Made by a program: the position numbers and the translations under genes. The notes under the pieces are model-generated. The model did no database searches and was not told where the DNA came from. It saw only the letters and a list, made by a program, of their open reading frames with translations. Below, one piece after another: positions 11,488-23,300 of a stretch of DNA of 64,000 bases (position 1 is the stretch's first letter; the number at the start of each line of letters is the position of its first letter). This stretch comes from Juglans regia (Eukaryota; Streptophyta; Magnoliopsida; Fagales; Juglandaceae), in the NCBI RefSeq assembly GCF_001411555.2, contig NC_049901.1:11480681-11544680 (forward strand). Reading direction: 5' to 3'.

Positions 11488-11837
11488 GAAATATATGGAG
11501 ATCTTCATATTTCATTTGCTTGAAATATGATCTCAAGACCTAAAGTCAAAGTTTCAAAGTCGATTGAAGAAGGATCTTGATATTTCATTGATAGTTTTAA
11601 TTTTGTCTGTAAATTTTCGGCAATTAAATGCCAATCCTAACATGCATGAATGGTGTTAGAAAACGAGGGGACCGCTTTTCCAAAAGGAGTACACGTGTAT
11701 TCTTGCATCAATATTCTTACAATGTCAGAAAATATATATGGAGATCTTCATATTTCATTGGTTTGAAATATGATCTCAAGATCACCTAAAGTCAAAGTTT
11801 CAAAGTCGATCGAAGAAAGATCTTGATATTTCATTGG
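11488..11837 (+). repeat. Direct repeat pair, each with a stem-loop
   Basis: Copies at 11,488-11,590 and 11,731-11,837 are nearly identical. Each starts with GAGATCTTCATATTTCA, a loop of about six bases, then TGAAATATGATCTC; these arms pair with only a TT bulge. Both continue with AAAGTCAAAGTTTCAAAGTCG. About 140 bases of unrelated sequence separate the copies. Confidence 0.75.
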
Positions 11838-12420
11838 TTTGAAGCTTGAACAACTCTGGCCATATGCACGTACGCTAATGTTAAATTATTATAATTAATA
11901 ATATTAATAATTTTGAAAATATATATGGAGAATCTGTTCTGTACAAATGAGTTATTTTTGTCAATCCAAGCGGTTAATTTTATATATATCTCTATTTTGT
12001 TTTGGAGTTTTCAAACTCATCTCTATTAGAATAATATATTTTCACAAAGAAATTGCTAATTTTGTGATTATTGAATACAAGCTGTGCATTTTGGGGTTTT
12101 ATTAGAAAATCCGAAATTAATAAATTATTTAAAACAAATCTACAACATAATTCATATACTTATATATTACAATAATCAAGATTATTATAATTTATAATTA
12201 GAATAAAAAATGACTAATTTCTTATATATAGAAAAATAAATAGATAAAAATATCTTTTAAAAAAAAGAAATTATAAATTTCGGCCAACAACTTTCTAATA
12301 TATTTTGGGATTTAAATTTTGTTTATGATAGAATTTTTAATTAAATATTATTTTTTTTATCAATATATTCATAAATATTACTCAATCATTGGTGGGACCC
12401 ACCCCTTTATAAAAAATTAG

Positions 12421-13072
12421 TCAAGTCTGAGTAGCAGCACGAAACAACAAAGCTCTTTCGTTCTCTAGAACCCACAAAGCGGACAACAACTCATACCCAA
12501 GAATTAGAGGAGAAATTAGCAAATGGAAGAAAAAAAGAGAAATAAAAATCTAGAAAAATTCATGAAAAAGAGGAATAAAAAATCCTCGTCGAAGCGCAAC
12601 CACATGGGATTGGAAGAGGAAAAAGGAGTAGAATGGTCAGTTTCTTCTTTCCAATCTAAATGCTCTGCAATCGAAATGGGATTGGGCATTTTTCAGTCAA
12701 TGGTCTTCTTCTTTTCACTCGAAATGCTCTGCAAAAATGAGTTTGGGCGGTAAAAATACAACATTTCCCCCCATTTCCTGACACTTAAGAGGCCCCGGTT
12801 GATTTCTGGACGCAAAGGAACTTTCAAATAGAGCAACAAGAAATGGCCAAAATCCAGCGCCCTATTCTCTATAGTTAACTAGTATATATCTGATGAAAAC
12901 TCAAGCCAACTTGAGAGTGATAGGGTCAAAGAAAGAGATCGAACATAAAGACAAAAAAAAAAAAGCCCATGTTATCGTACTAGTAAGAGTTGTTAAAGAA
13001 ATTCAAAAAATGGCGGAAGGGAGAGAAAATGAAATGACTTTTCAAAGGACGGCCATTGTTGACCAGTTCCAA
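12421..13072 (+). repeat. 652-bp direct repeat, copy 1
   Basis: Same length as 14,110-14,761 and differing at four bases by hand comparison (about 99.4% identical, no indels). The open frames inside (12,523-12,753 and 12,893-13,075) have no recognisable domain and are not called as genes. The left edge here follows unrelated AT-rich DNA, whereas in copy 2 it runs out of a coding sequence. Copy 1 therefore looks like the derived, transplanted copy. Confidence 0.85.
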
Positions 13073-13841
13073 TGATAACTGTAATACATTATAAACATGA
13101 ACGAGGTTGCGTTGTTTAAATTTATATGTATAAAATTCTTCTGACAACGTGTTGACCTTTTCATTTTGAATGACCTTTTCATTTTGAATATCTAAATGAT
13201 GGTCAATTGAGGACATAATGTCCTCTACTGATGCCCAAACAGACCCAATCTGTCAGTCGACTTGGGCAATAATATCTGTTGTGGCAGTACACGCATCTCT
13301 TGTAGCTCCATCCATCATCTCCCCACTAGTACTCCCGTTGTGAAGAGCAACACCAGCCCCAAACTGGGTTGGTGGCACAAGATCTGGTGGAGGCCCAAGC
13401 TCACCTCATATTCCACCAAAATGAATTTTGGGCCTATGACCTATTCAAACTCATCTCATCTCATCTTTAAAAATAAAGACCTTATCTCAAGTGGGCTTTC
13501 CAGATATATTAATCTCAATAAATTAATAATATGCAGGTTTGGTCTGAACTTGGTATTGCGTCTGGATGTTACTGATTTAATCAGAAAATAGCTGACAATC
13601 CGAATAATTTTTCAAGAGATAATTTAGTGTTTAAAAATTGAAAAATGCTATAGACAACCGTCTTGGGAAATCTTTGAGAAACCGTAGTCCACGTGGAGAT
13701 GAAACGTCCCGTTTCATTTGATAACTCAAAACGCACTCACCGTTGGGCTTCTCCGCGAAGCCAACCCCTTTCCTTCCCTTCGCTTCTCCACTCCAACACA
13801 CCTCCTCTTTCTCTCGCCCTCTCTGCCAAACCCAAGAAGCC

Positions 13842-14123
13842 ATGGAGATCCCGGAAAAGCTTCTCGAGCACAAGTTCCCCATCATCTTTGCTCTCACTCT
13901 CTCTCTCACCATTGTCCTCGTAGCACCCATTTTCATCACCATCTTGGCTTACTTTTGGCCCCTCTTTTTCTCCTCCGCACTCTTCCTCTTCCCTGTGATC
14001 TTCTTAGGGCAGACTTTTGTAAAGGGCACAGACGTCCATGGCGACGACAAGGCCGGAGAGGGACTCCTCGATTACGTCGCTGGGCAACCTGAACATCCGC
14101 TAGAGAGCTTCAAGTCTGAGTAG
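13842..14123 (+). CDS. 93-aa predicted membrane protein
   Basis: The ATG at 13,842 has a strong context (AAGCCATGG) and is preferred over an in-frame ATG at 13,743, whose extra 33 residues are low-complexity Ser/Pro. Residues about 10-33 (FPIIFALTLSLTIVLVAPIF) and 34-58 (ILAYFWPLFFSSALFLFPVI) form two adjacent hydrophobic helices, likely a membrane hairpin. A short hydrophilic tail (VHGDDKAGEGLLDYVAGQPE) follows. The CT-rich leader just upstream is typical of plant 5' UTRs. The last four codons, the stop and the 3' UTR coincide with copy 2 of the 652-bp repeat. The gene lies only in unit 1 of the tandem duplication. Function not recognised. Confidence 0.7.
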   Translation: MEIPEKLLEHKFPIIFALTLSLTIVLVAPIFITILAYFWPLFFSSALFLFPVIFLGQTFVKGTDVHGDDKAGEGLLDYVAGQPEHPLESFKSE

Positions 14124-14761
14124 CAGCACGAAACAACAAAGCTCTTTCGTTCTCTAGAACCCACAAAGGGGACAACAACTCATACCCAAGAATTAGAGGA
14201 GAAATTAGCAAATGGAAGAAAAAAAGAGAAATAAAAATCTAGAAAAATTCATGAAAAAGAGGAATAAAAAATCCTCGTCGAAGCGCAACCACATGGGATT
14301 GGAAGAGGAAAAAGGAGTAGAATGGTTAGTTTCTTCTTTCCAATCTAAATGCTCTGCAGTCGAAATGGGATTGGGCATTTTTCAGTCAATGGTCTTCTTC
14401 TTTTCACTCGAAATGCTCTGCAAAAATGAGTTTGGGCGGTAAAAATACAACATTTCCCCCCATTTCCTGACACTTAAGAGGCCCCGGTTGATTTCTGGAC
14501 GCAAAGGAACTTTCAAATAGAGCAACAAGAAATGGCCAAAATCCAGCGCCCTATTCTCTATAGTTAACTAGTATATATCTGATGAAAACTCAAGCCAACT
14601 TGAGAGTGATAGGGTCAAAGAAAGAGATCGAACATAAAGACAAAAAAAAAAAAACCCATGTTATCGTACTAGTAAGAGTTGTTAAAGAAATTCAAAAAAT
14701 GGCGGAAGGGAGAGAAAATGAAATGACTTTTCAAAGGACGGCCATTGTTGACCAGTTCCAA
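14110..14761 (+). repeat. 652-bp direct repeat, copy 2
   Basis: Begins at TCAAGTCTGAG inside the last codons of the 93-aa gene and covers its stop codon and 3' sequence. See copy 1 at 12,421. After the shared GACCAGTTCCAA the two copies continue with unrelated sequence. Confidence 0.85.
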
Positions 14762-14999
14762 GCAAAATGATATTGTTAGTGTGGCTAATATTGAAAATAA
14801 CGCTCCAAAGGACAGCCATTGCTGGGAAGATACAGACAAAATGATCTTGAGGTTTTATCTTCCAGAATCAATACTTTATCTTCCAGAACCAAGACTTCTT
14901 TTTTTTCCTTTTCTCGGTGTTGTTTTTTATTTTTTTAATATATTTACTGACATGGCAAGTGCCGATTCCTCCACGGTTGCAACTGGCGGTTATACGTAG

Positions 15000-16829
15000 A
15001 AGAACTGTTAAAAATTAATGAGGAATTCATAGATGGATCAGTTGCATGCATAGTATCATCATGAAGTCCGATATGTACAGTTGGGAGTGCCGAAGGAACC
15101 GAGACTTGCCAAATTATTTTTTTGAAAAGAATAAATAAATATGAACATTATATAAAAAATTTAGTTTCTTAATTATAAACACAACTCTTTTTTTTTTTTT
15201 TCCAAAAATATATACGACACGAAATATTTATTTGTCAAACTCGTATCGTGTGAACGCTAACCCTTCCATGGAATTTTCACGTCCCAACTTTAACTAACGC
15301 GAAAAGGTGTTTTGTCCTCTTCCATTTACCGTTTCAGATTCGTTTGCCATTAAATAATTGAAAATTATATTAAGCCACTCTTAAATTGATAATTATTTTT
15401 GTCCTCTTCCATTTTCCCTTTCAGATTCGTACCCCATTTTAATGTGATAAGAATAATTATACAATATTTTTTTATAATATTTTACTCGTTTTAAAATAAA
15501 AGATATTTTTATAAAATAGTCATTTTATAATTAAAATAGTCTAAAAATATATTAATTATGAATAGTCATTCAGAAGGTTTAAAGCGAGAAATTATATGCA
15601 TTTATGCTGAGGTGTCATATATGACAACGAATGACGTGTGATTTGCATATTTGGCATGTTAAAATGCATATACATAATATTCTCCTGAAAAAATTTGTAT
15701 TTATATAATTAATTTTAAATTTTAAATTTTAAAAAAATATTATATATGTATGCATATATATATATATATATATAAAGAAAATGTCTAGACATTGTGATTA
15801 ATTAATATTGCATTCTTCCTTTCTTTTCTTCAAGATATGACGGACAAAAACAATATATTTTCAAAAAGTAAGAGTTTATGTTTGACAAATGTTGGGGTGA
15901 ATATGCTTTCTTAAATAATATTTATTTTATTTATATTATGAATAATTTTATTTAAAAATCTTAACACCAGTACATGTCATTCAGTCATGATTTGACGGTT
16001 GTACAAGATAAGATTGAGTTCCAATACAAAATTCAAAAAGTGATTTCAAATGTATATATGGTCGTTGGTGTTCGATATATAATTTTCTACAACCTACTTT
16101 GAACAGTTGTGATTATCAGTGAAATGTTATAATGACTTATTATTCAAAGATGTATATGTATCGACCTGTCTTTGATCTGGATTTGTGCTTTCATAACATG
16201 ACATGAAGGACGCGTACGTACAAGTGCATTTGAAATCCGATGGACATACAACCCTAGCCTAGCTATAGGCAGTGCTTTTGCTTTGCTCATTTAACAGTCA
16301 ATATCAAGAAATTAATTAACGCGTTTAATTACGAGAAACAAAAAAAAGAAGAGCCAATTCGCACGTTCATATATACGAGTTCAGACAAAATTTCATGCCA
16401 AAGTTTCCAATCTAGAACGACATGTGAACGCGTACGTACCACGTGGATGTAAATAGAGAATGTGAACAAATACGCAAATCCAATAATGTAAGAAAATAGT
16501 CAAGTTGTGTAACACATGCAGATTGTTGGTGTTCGGATGAATAGAGAATGTGAGACAAAGTGTAAGAAAATAGGTCAACATTCATTGCCTCTAAGAGATT
16601 AAGAGAGAAGATTAATTAAGAGGGCCTTTTCTCATGCCAGTGATTGACATGATTCGAGCCAGCCTTGATCATAATATTCATGAATGGATCGAGAGGAGTC
16701 ACATGAACAGTATCTACCTGTCGGTGACTTTTGTACGTGCATGCATTTTTCTATAAATATTGGTTGCATTTATCTGGTATATTATATGGTTGACATGATG
16801 GGTTTCCTAGATAGATATCAGTGTTAATT
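15000..16829. other. Shared right-flank sequence of the duplication, no gene
   Basis: Matches 31,183-33,865 in several long blocks (for example the AACGCTAACCCTTCCATGG stretch near 15,253 and the GAATGGATCGAGAGGAGTCA stretch near 16,681). AT-rich, with no supported reading frame. Confidence 0.6.
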
Positions 16830-17455
16830 AATAATAATGCCTAGCTAGCTAGACATGATGGGTGACTTTTGTACATCCTGGCTTCATGCTTGCAATCACT
16901 ACAATTCTACCCACAAGCTGATATAGCAGAAGTTAGAAGTTTAATATCAGTAGCTAAGTTGTGTAATGAGCTCAGTTTGCATAGAATAGATTTTGAAGGT
17001 GATTCCCTACAAGTTGTAAATGCAATAAAACAGAAGGTTCAAAACAATGGTTTGCTTCAATGTCTTGTGAATGATGTGCATTCGATCTTGGCAGGTATTA
17101 TTTGGAAGATATCACATGTCAAAAAGAATGCAAATTAAGTGGCTCGCCAATTAGCATAGAAAGTACTTTATCAAAGTTATGAGATTATTGATATTGATTA
17201 TATCAATCCTGATATAAGTGCTCAAGTTATGATTGAAAAACAAAGAGCAGGTTTTCGTGAAAGTGTGATAGCTGCAGTATAGTCTAATGTCAATGCTGTA
17301 AACTCTTGTTATGTAGTGTCTGTTCCTAACTTAGTACATTCTGATGTCAATGCAGTTATAGCTCTCTAGTATTGTAGTCTCTGTTCCTGGCTTCAACTAT
17401 GTAATGGCTGAGGGTTATAGTGTTTGTTGAATGAATTTTGAAGTTTAAAAAAAAA
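16830..17455 (+). mobile_element. LINE-type 3' end with RNase H remnant
   Basis: Absent from the matching position in unit 2 (about 33,866). The plus strand reads a partial RNase H-like (RVT_3 type) domain with EVRSLISVAKLCNELSLHRI and FEGDSLQVVNAIKQK, then IIWKISHVKKNAN, followed by a stop. A 3' untranslated stretch ends in an A run at about 17,447. This matches the 3' end of a plant non-LTR retrotransposon, 5'-truncated. Clear target duplications were not found. Confidence 0.6.
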
Positions 17456-18375
17456 AACAATTCGGTAAATGATGGTCCATCAAAGTATAATTGGAAAGGG
17501 TCTTCGAGTAATTTCCTCATGATGACCAATTGATCACAGGGTTATTTTAATCATCACTCTTTCATTTTCATGCTAGCTAGCTCATGTAGTACTTTATATA
17601 TTTATATATATATATATATATGTGGAGTAATTTCCAAACATGTATTATATACCAAATCTTTCTTCTTTATATTTTATTTTTCATTATAAAGAAATCGTTC
17701 ATGTTATGGCGCTGCGCCCAAGTTAACATCATCAATCCAACACCTTAGTTTAATAAAGATTTCATGACATTCCCTAGGGTTTTCTTTATCATTCTTGGAG
17801 CCCTAATGTGCACACAAAAAAAGCCACACAAAAAATCACTTTACTTTCAAAGCGGATGCATTCAGAGACAGAGAAGTTGGTACTAACTCAAACAAAGGTC
17901 ACTGTTTTACACCCGTAATAAGGTTAGAGCAGAGCAGAACTAGAGCTAGATATAGAATTAGAATGTCATGCGAAAGGTTTTCTAGATGTCACATCATATC
18001 AAACAGAGTACTGCACAGAATCATATCATTTTCACATTATCAAAAGAGATTCAAAGCATCCTCACTTAACATGCAAAAACTTTTAGATTTCATTTTGCTC
18101 TTTTTGTACAGTTCAGAAGCAGAATGCCAAAAATTTGTTCATGTCTACGCCAGTTATGACAGAAAATGCTTTCTCTTTTATACATATTTCATGAGAATGC
18201 AGAACACATAATTAAGGTTGTTTTCATATTTGTTTTCAAAACAAACTTGCATATTTTAACAAATCAACATCAATCTATTTCTTTTCTTTTATGTAAATTC
18301 TAGCATAGGAACCCCACTTACTTGTACATTTTAACTTCTCTGAATTTCTTTACAACAGTGCTAAGGGAATATTGA

Positions 18376-20240
18376 CTCGGTGTAAAATGTGCTACCAAGT
18401 GTAGAAGTGTCAAGTTGTATCAAGGATAAGTCCACGATCATATTCCACAGGGACAAAGGATTATCAAAACATTTGTGAAATTTAATTGGAAAGTATGATG
18501 ATGTATGTGAAGTGTGAAAAAGTAAAATGATGTATGAATTTCTTTCTTTTTGTATTTTTTTTATGTATGTATGAACAATGAGCAAAATGGATTTTAATAA
18601 ATTCACAAAGAAAGGTTTATTGAAAACGGAATATATGGTTGTGCTTTGAGGATCTCGATTTTGTAAATCTTAAAAAAGATGGATTAAATCATAAAAGGAA
18701 TAGCTGCTGAAAATTTAGTATTCTAAATGATAAAAAACTGTAATTCCAATTCTTACAAGTAACAAACAGAATTTTTAATATAAAGCTGAAAATTGGGTAT
18801 GAGACTCTTTTTGTTTCGGTTTCTAGAAAACTTCCTCGATTAACAATCCAGTCAAGGCATTGAGAAACGGAAGATAAAAAGTTATGCTCAAGTTTTGTAA
18901 TATTTCCCTAAGGAATTCACAACATTACTAACCAAACACACATTAACAATCAACTGAGAGAAGTTTTGATAATTTTTAAGTTTTTGTTATGCCTTCGTCA
19001 ACAATAAATCAAGAGCAAGAGCAAGAGCCACAATCTATTTTCAATTCAAATCTAACTAGCAACAAGTGAAATCAGTATTCATCAACAAAATATTGCATTA
19101 AACTATAATCCAAAAATAAATCAAGTCTCATTCCACAATCCAAGCTTCATAAATTAGCTACATATGATATTTCTAACAGCAAAAAGTTATTCTAAATAAA
19201 GTCATCACAAAATCTGAGAGTAAAAGAAACTCAAATGGATTAAATCTTGTAGCTTCTCAGAGAAAACGCTACGGAGAAAATGAAAATGAAAAAAAAAAAA
19301 AAAAACTGCTAAACAAAACAACTAGGAAAACCACGTAGTCCAAATGCAGCCCAAAAGAAAACCCACAAAATGTTTGGGGTGAGTTTGGTTACCAAACTCA
19401 TCTCAACTCATCTTAACTCATCATTACAACTTTTTCAAATTCCAATACAAAATATAATAAATAATTCAACTTTTTCAAATCTCAAAATAATAATAATATT
19501 AAAAAATAATATTTTAATAATATTTTATCATCTCAACTCAACTCAACTCAACTCACTTTAACAACTAAACATAACCGAAAATGAGCACCCCAGCGCACAA
19601 AAGAAATGAAAACTGAAAGATAAAGTTCCAAAAAAAAAAATGAGCCAGCCGCCTCATTTTTTTCTTTCCTTTTTATATCTCTTTCCCCGTGCAGTCCGTC
19701 CTGCCTCTTCACGCCTGCACGTCTAGCTGCCAAATGCATTCCCCACCTACCGCATGTTCCACTCCCAAAGCACAGCACAACAGCAAATCAATTGGGCCTT
19801 CACGTGGTAGTGATTCGTGTCTATCGGGTCTGGTAGTGAGTTGGTCCTTCACGTGGCCTTCAAATCAATTCCTTCTTAGGTTGCCTTCTCCACATGGGCT
19901 TCAAATAAAGTCACGTATTAGCTACTTGTAACAAGCTTTAACTTCAGCAATTGACTTGAGCTTCTCATGGTTGCTGTATTAATAGATGTCATTTGTGGGC
20001 CACAAATCTGCATGAACCAAAATAAATCTTAACTTTAGTTAAATGTTAGCTAGTCTAAAAAAAACATTAACTCATCTATATTTAATTAGAGGAAAAATAT
20101 TATTTCACATGCTAAAAATCAATTAATTCATATTATCTTATTAATACTCTTATTTTAACAACTAAAAATTATTTAACCTAAGATATTAAGAATATTAATA
20201 AAGCATAATTGACCATTTATCAAATATCAATTATTACTTA
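18376..20240. other. Unit-2 private insertion, no gene
   Basis: Interrupts the LTR copy: the sequence before it ends in GTGCTAAGGGAATAT, and LTR text resumes near 20,250. No conserved reading frame. A Tourist-like MITE sits at about 19,377-19,577. Confidence 0.5.
19377..19577 (+). mobile_element. Tourist-like MITE
   Basis: About 200 bp starting GGGTGAGTTTGGTTACC and ending AACTAAACATAACC, with AACTCATCTCAACTCATC text at the left and its reverse-complement pattern at the right. Same family style as 7,027-7,233 and 50,011-50,233. Ends are approximate. Confidence 0.55.
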
Positions 20241-20309
20241 TAAAATAGTCACGTAACTTGCATAAATTTTCAATTGAACACATACTTCATAAGTAAAAAC
20301 TGCAAAATC

Positions 20310-23300
20310 TATATTTTCTTAATGTCTAAAAATCATCGAAATCTTAAAATATTGTCACTCCACAAAATACTTTGATTTTCATATAATTTCTCCAAATGAT
20401 CATGTAATTAAAGCCTAAAATATCCTTAAATTCAAAGCATTTAATTTGTCTTAGTTTAATCACGAGAATATGCTACCAAATGCTACCACCATTTTCTGTG
20501 TATGGGCATACATGTAATTTAAATTTCCAAGGAATTAACAATAGATGTGTATTAACTATTGAGTAAATCTACTCAGCTACCATCCTTTTCCTGCTCCCCA
20601 TACCATGGTGACATGGCTTTTTCTTCTTTTTTTTTTTTCCTCCCTCCTACACAGTAAAACACACGTTTTATCCGAACTCTATTCCAAATCATTCCCATTT
20701 CGAATTTTTCCCCTCCCCTACATTCTCCCTCCTCCCGCTTCGCCCCAACGCCCGCCTTCACCCACGGAGTCCAGGTCACATTTGCCGTCCTTGGACTACG
20801 TCCGGCACTGTATGGCCCAACTGAAGACAACCGACCGACCGAACAAACTCATACCCAGGTTGGGCTCTCTCTCGATGTACATGGCTGAGTTATTCTTACA
20901 CTTGTTTTACAGGCTTTCTCTTTTTTCTTTGACGTGTTTGTGTTTGTTTGTACATGGTTGAGTTCTTATCGTGAACATGGCAGATTTTCTGGCCCAACTC
21001 TGTCCTCTTTGTTTGGGTTTTCCTCAAATACAGAGTAATAGATTTCTTTCGTAGCTCTATATAGAAAGATTAGATTTTTTTCTTTGCAATATGGAAGCTG
21101 AAGGTGACTGACCCATTTTTTTCTTTGGGTTTTCCTCCAAGAGTTTTTAATTTTTACTAGAGATCGATGGTGGGTGGGTTTTTTTTTTTTTTTTTTTAAC
21201 TGACCGATTAAAGGCAATTGAACAAAAGTTGGTACCATTTAAATTAAGATTTTAATAAATTAATATTTTAATAAATTAATATTTTATGAGATATCTCAAC
21301 TCTATGTGGCATATATGCTTTTGATCTGGTAACGTAGCCTATGCGGCAATATCTTACAATGACACACGAGAATCTGCAGCACACAGGCATTAACACTCAA
21401 CAATCTATATATTTTGTCCTTTTGACCTCCAAATTAAATGTAGTAGATTCTCTGTCATTTTAATTGAGAATCTATTGTGTTTCCAAAATTGAGAAAATGA
21501 ATGTGAAAAACCTACTTGCTATTGAGGAAAATAGAATTGGGTTTCTTCTTTGATTCTGTAGCTACAATGAAAGAGAAATGAATGTAAAACTGCTACAAGA
21601 TATGCTACTAGCAGAGCCTGAGCTCTCTCGATTGATAAGGCAAGATATTTCTCAACCACTATATTGATTATTATTCTTTATACAGATTGAATGCCAAACA
21701 TTGAAAAAATAAGTATTAACCATGTATATACCTGCAGTTGCTTGAAAATTTGCAGGATAATAAGAAGTCATTAAGCGTGCTTGTGTAGCATAATATCCAT
21801 CTGCTTCCAATCTAGCGTTAGCATTCCTGTGCATTCATTACCATTCTTACGTTTTTGTATTGATCTTCTTGTTATTCTTTGCTGGCCATTATTTATATAT
21901 GCATATCAATATATTGAGAATGGAATGTCTATAATCTAAAAACATTAGGTGATTTTAATAGTGCATTATCCATTATGTGTAGCTACTAAAACACGAAGCA
22001 CCTTTTTTTATGCCTTTTTTTTTTTTTTTGTGTTTTGTTTTTTTTCTTTGGATGAATGAGGTCATTCCAAAGTATGGAAGTTTAAAACACATCTATACAG
22101 ACTCAGTCAACCAACCAGTAAGAGAGGCAATGAACCTTAAGTAGGGATATAAACAAACCTCATTTGCTAAGTACAGAAAGTGGAATTTACCATAGAAAAC
22201 AAAAGGTCCTATTCAATATAGACAGTCTTTACATGCGATGAGATGGTTTTTGAATCTGCACTCTTCGGAACGAACTAGGCCTCCAAAAATCTTGCAATTC
22301 CTTTGCAACCATATGTGGTACGCCATGGCACCCAATGCAAGTTTGCATATAATAGCCCTTATATTTCTAGCTTTTTAGATTATTCAATGTTTGGTCCATA
22401 ACTCTTCCCCAATTAGTTGCAGATATACTTTTCTCCTTTTCACCAAAAGCATTTGCCGCATAGGCTATCTTTTTTTTAATAAATTAAGATTTAGTGAGAA
22501 AAGTTCTGGATAGCTTATCTTAGGGACAATGTTTTCCTCCATATTTATTCAACTGTTTAATTGTCAACCTTTTTAAAATATACATATTTTAAATGTATAG
22601 GTGTTAAATGATTTATGCATTTCTATTTAGTAATTTCGTTCTCAAAACTAAGTTGAAACAGCGTGATGAACAAAGAAGAAGATGAAAAGCCACCCAGGCC
22701 TTCTACATCGATTTCATCAACTCGGATATGATACACATTGGTCATTTAGAAATGTCGTTGTGTCTGATATTTCCATTTAGTTAATGTTTTTATTCGTATA
22801 CTTTAGGGGTATTATGGTCCAAGAAATTCGTACTACCCGCTATTTATAATACATCCATATGCATATCCAAATTCATATACATATGCATGGGGTAGCCATG
22901 TAGATTCCTTCTAAACTTTTTAAAATTTTTTTGTTATGTGCATTCGAGCCATTCTAACATTGTGCCTAATTACAGCCTCTCTCAGTGTCACCTTTTGGAC
23001 CAACGATGTTATACCCTCCATCGAATACTGCAGAGGAGTCAGGACGGGTTCAACAACCAACCATGCAGGTAGATTCCTTTCTACCTACATGGTGAGGTCT
23101 CGGAAGCTCAACTTGGTGCTAACGTTGATGATATTGTCGGAACACACTGTAGTAATGTCACACTACCAATGCCAACGAGCAATGAATAAGTGTGAGGCTA
23201 TGGTTGTAACTATGGTTATTGTTGTGGCTGTGAGACTTTGTAATGAAATATGTTGTGGGTGTGAATTTCTCTTATTGTTAGACCGTAGAATTTGCTGTAA

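Larger units (their letters stand above)
10711..12420. other. Intergenic DNA with hairpin repeats and microsatellite
   Basis: No gene seen. Holds an inverted repeat at 11,341-11,362, a long (TA)n run, a duplicated hairpin-forming segment, and AT-rich filler to 12,420. Confidence 0.5.
486..13573 (+). mobile_element. Long solo LTR, interrupted by nested insertions
   Basis: The left end reads TGTAACGCCCC at 486. The right end, at 13,573, reads GGATGTTACT, and its unit-2 counterpart still ends in GTTACA. Both sides carry the 5-bp direct repeat GATTT (481-485 and 13,574-13,578), the expected target-site duplication of an LTR. Without later insertions the LTR is about 2.9 kb: pieces 486-2,589, 6,347-6,945 and about 13,410-13,573. 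That length and the TGTAACGCCCC start suit a Ty3/gypsy LTR, but the superfamily is inferred. A TATATATA box at 6,586-6,593 looks like its promoter. No internal region or second LTR was found, so it appears to be a solo LTR. It was broken by the Harbinger-like element (2,590-6,346) and by a 6.4-kb block (6,946-13,410). Confidence 0.72.
1151..17782 (+). repeat. Tandem duplication, unit 1
   Basis: Collinear similarity to unit 2 comes in blocks: 1,151-1,725 to 17,783-18,375; 1,730-1,775 to about 20,250-20,300; 1,795-2,589 to 28,390-29,602; 6,347-6,945 to 29,600-30,330; 13,410-13,620 to 30,355-30,535; 15,035-16,830 to 31,183-33,865; 17,455-17,782 to 33,866-34,222. Between blocks each unit has private insertions. 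The order and strand of all blocks are preserved, which supports one ancestral tandem duplication followed by independent insertions rather than many separate repeats. Confidence 0.72.

Noticed and set aside
12523..14442. Paired 76-aa Lys-rich frames in the 652-bp repeat as possible genes
   Set aside because: The frames are similar only because the DNA was just duplicated. The composition is Lys/Asn-rich with no domain, and in copy 2 the frame lies in the likely 3' UTR of the 93-aa gene.
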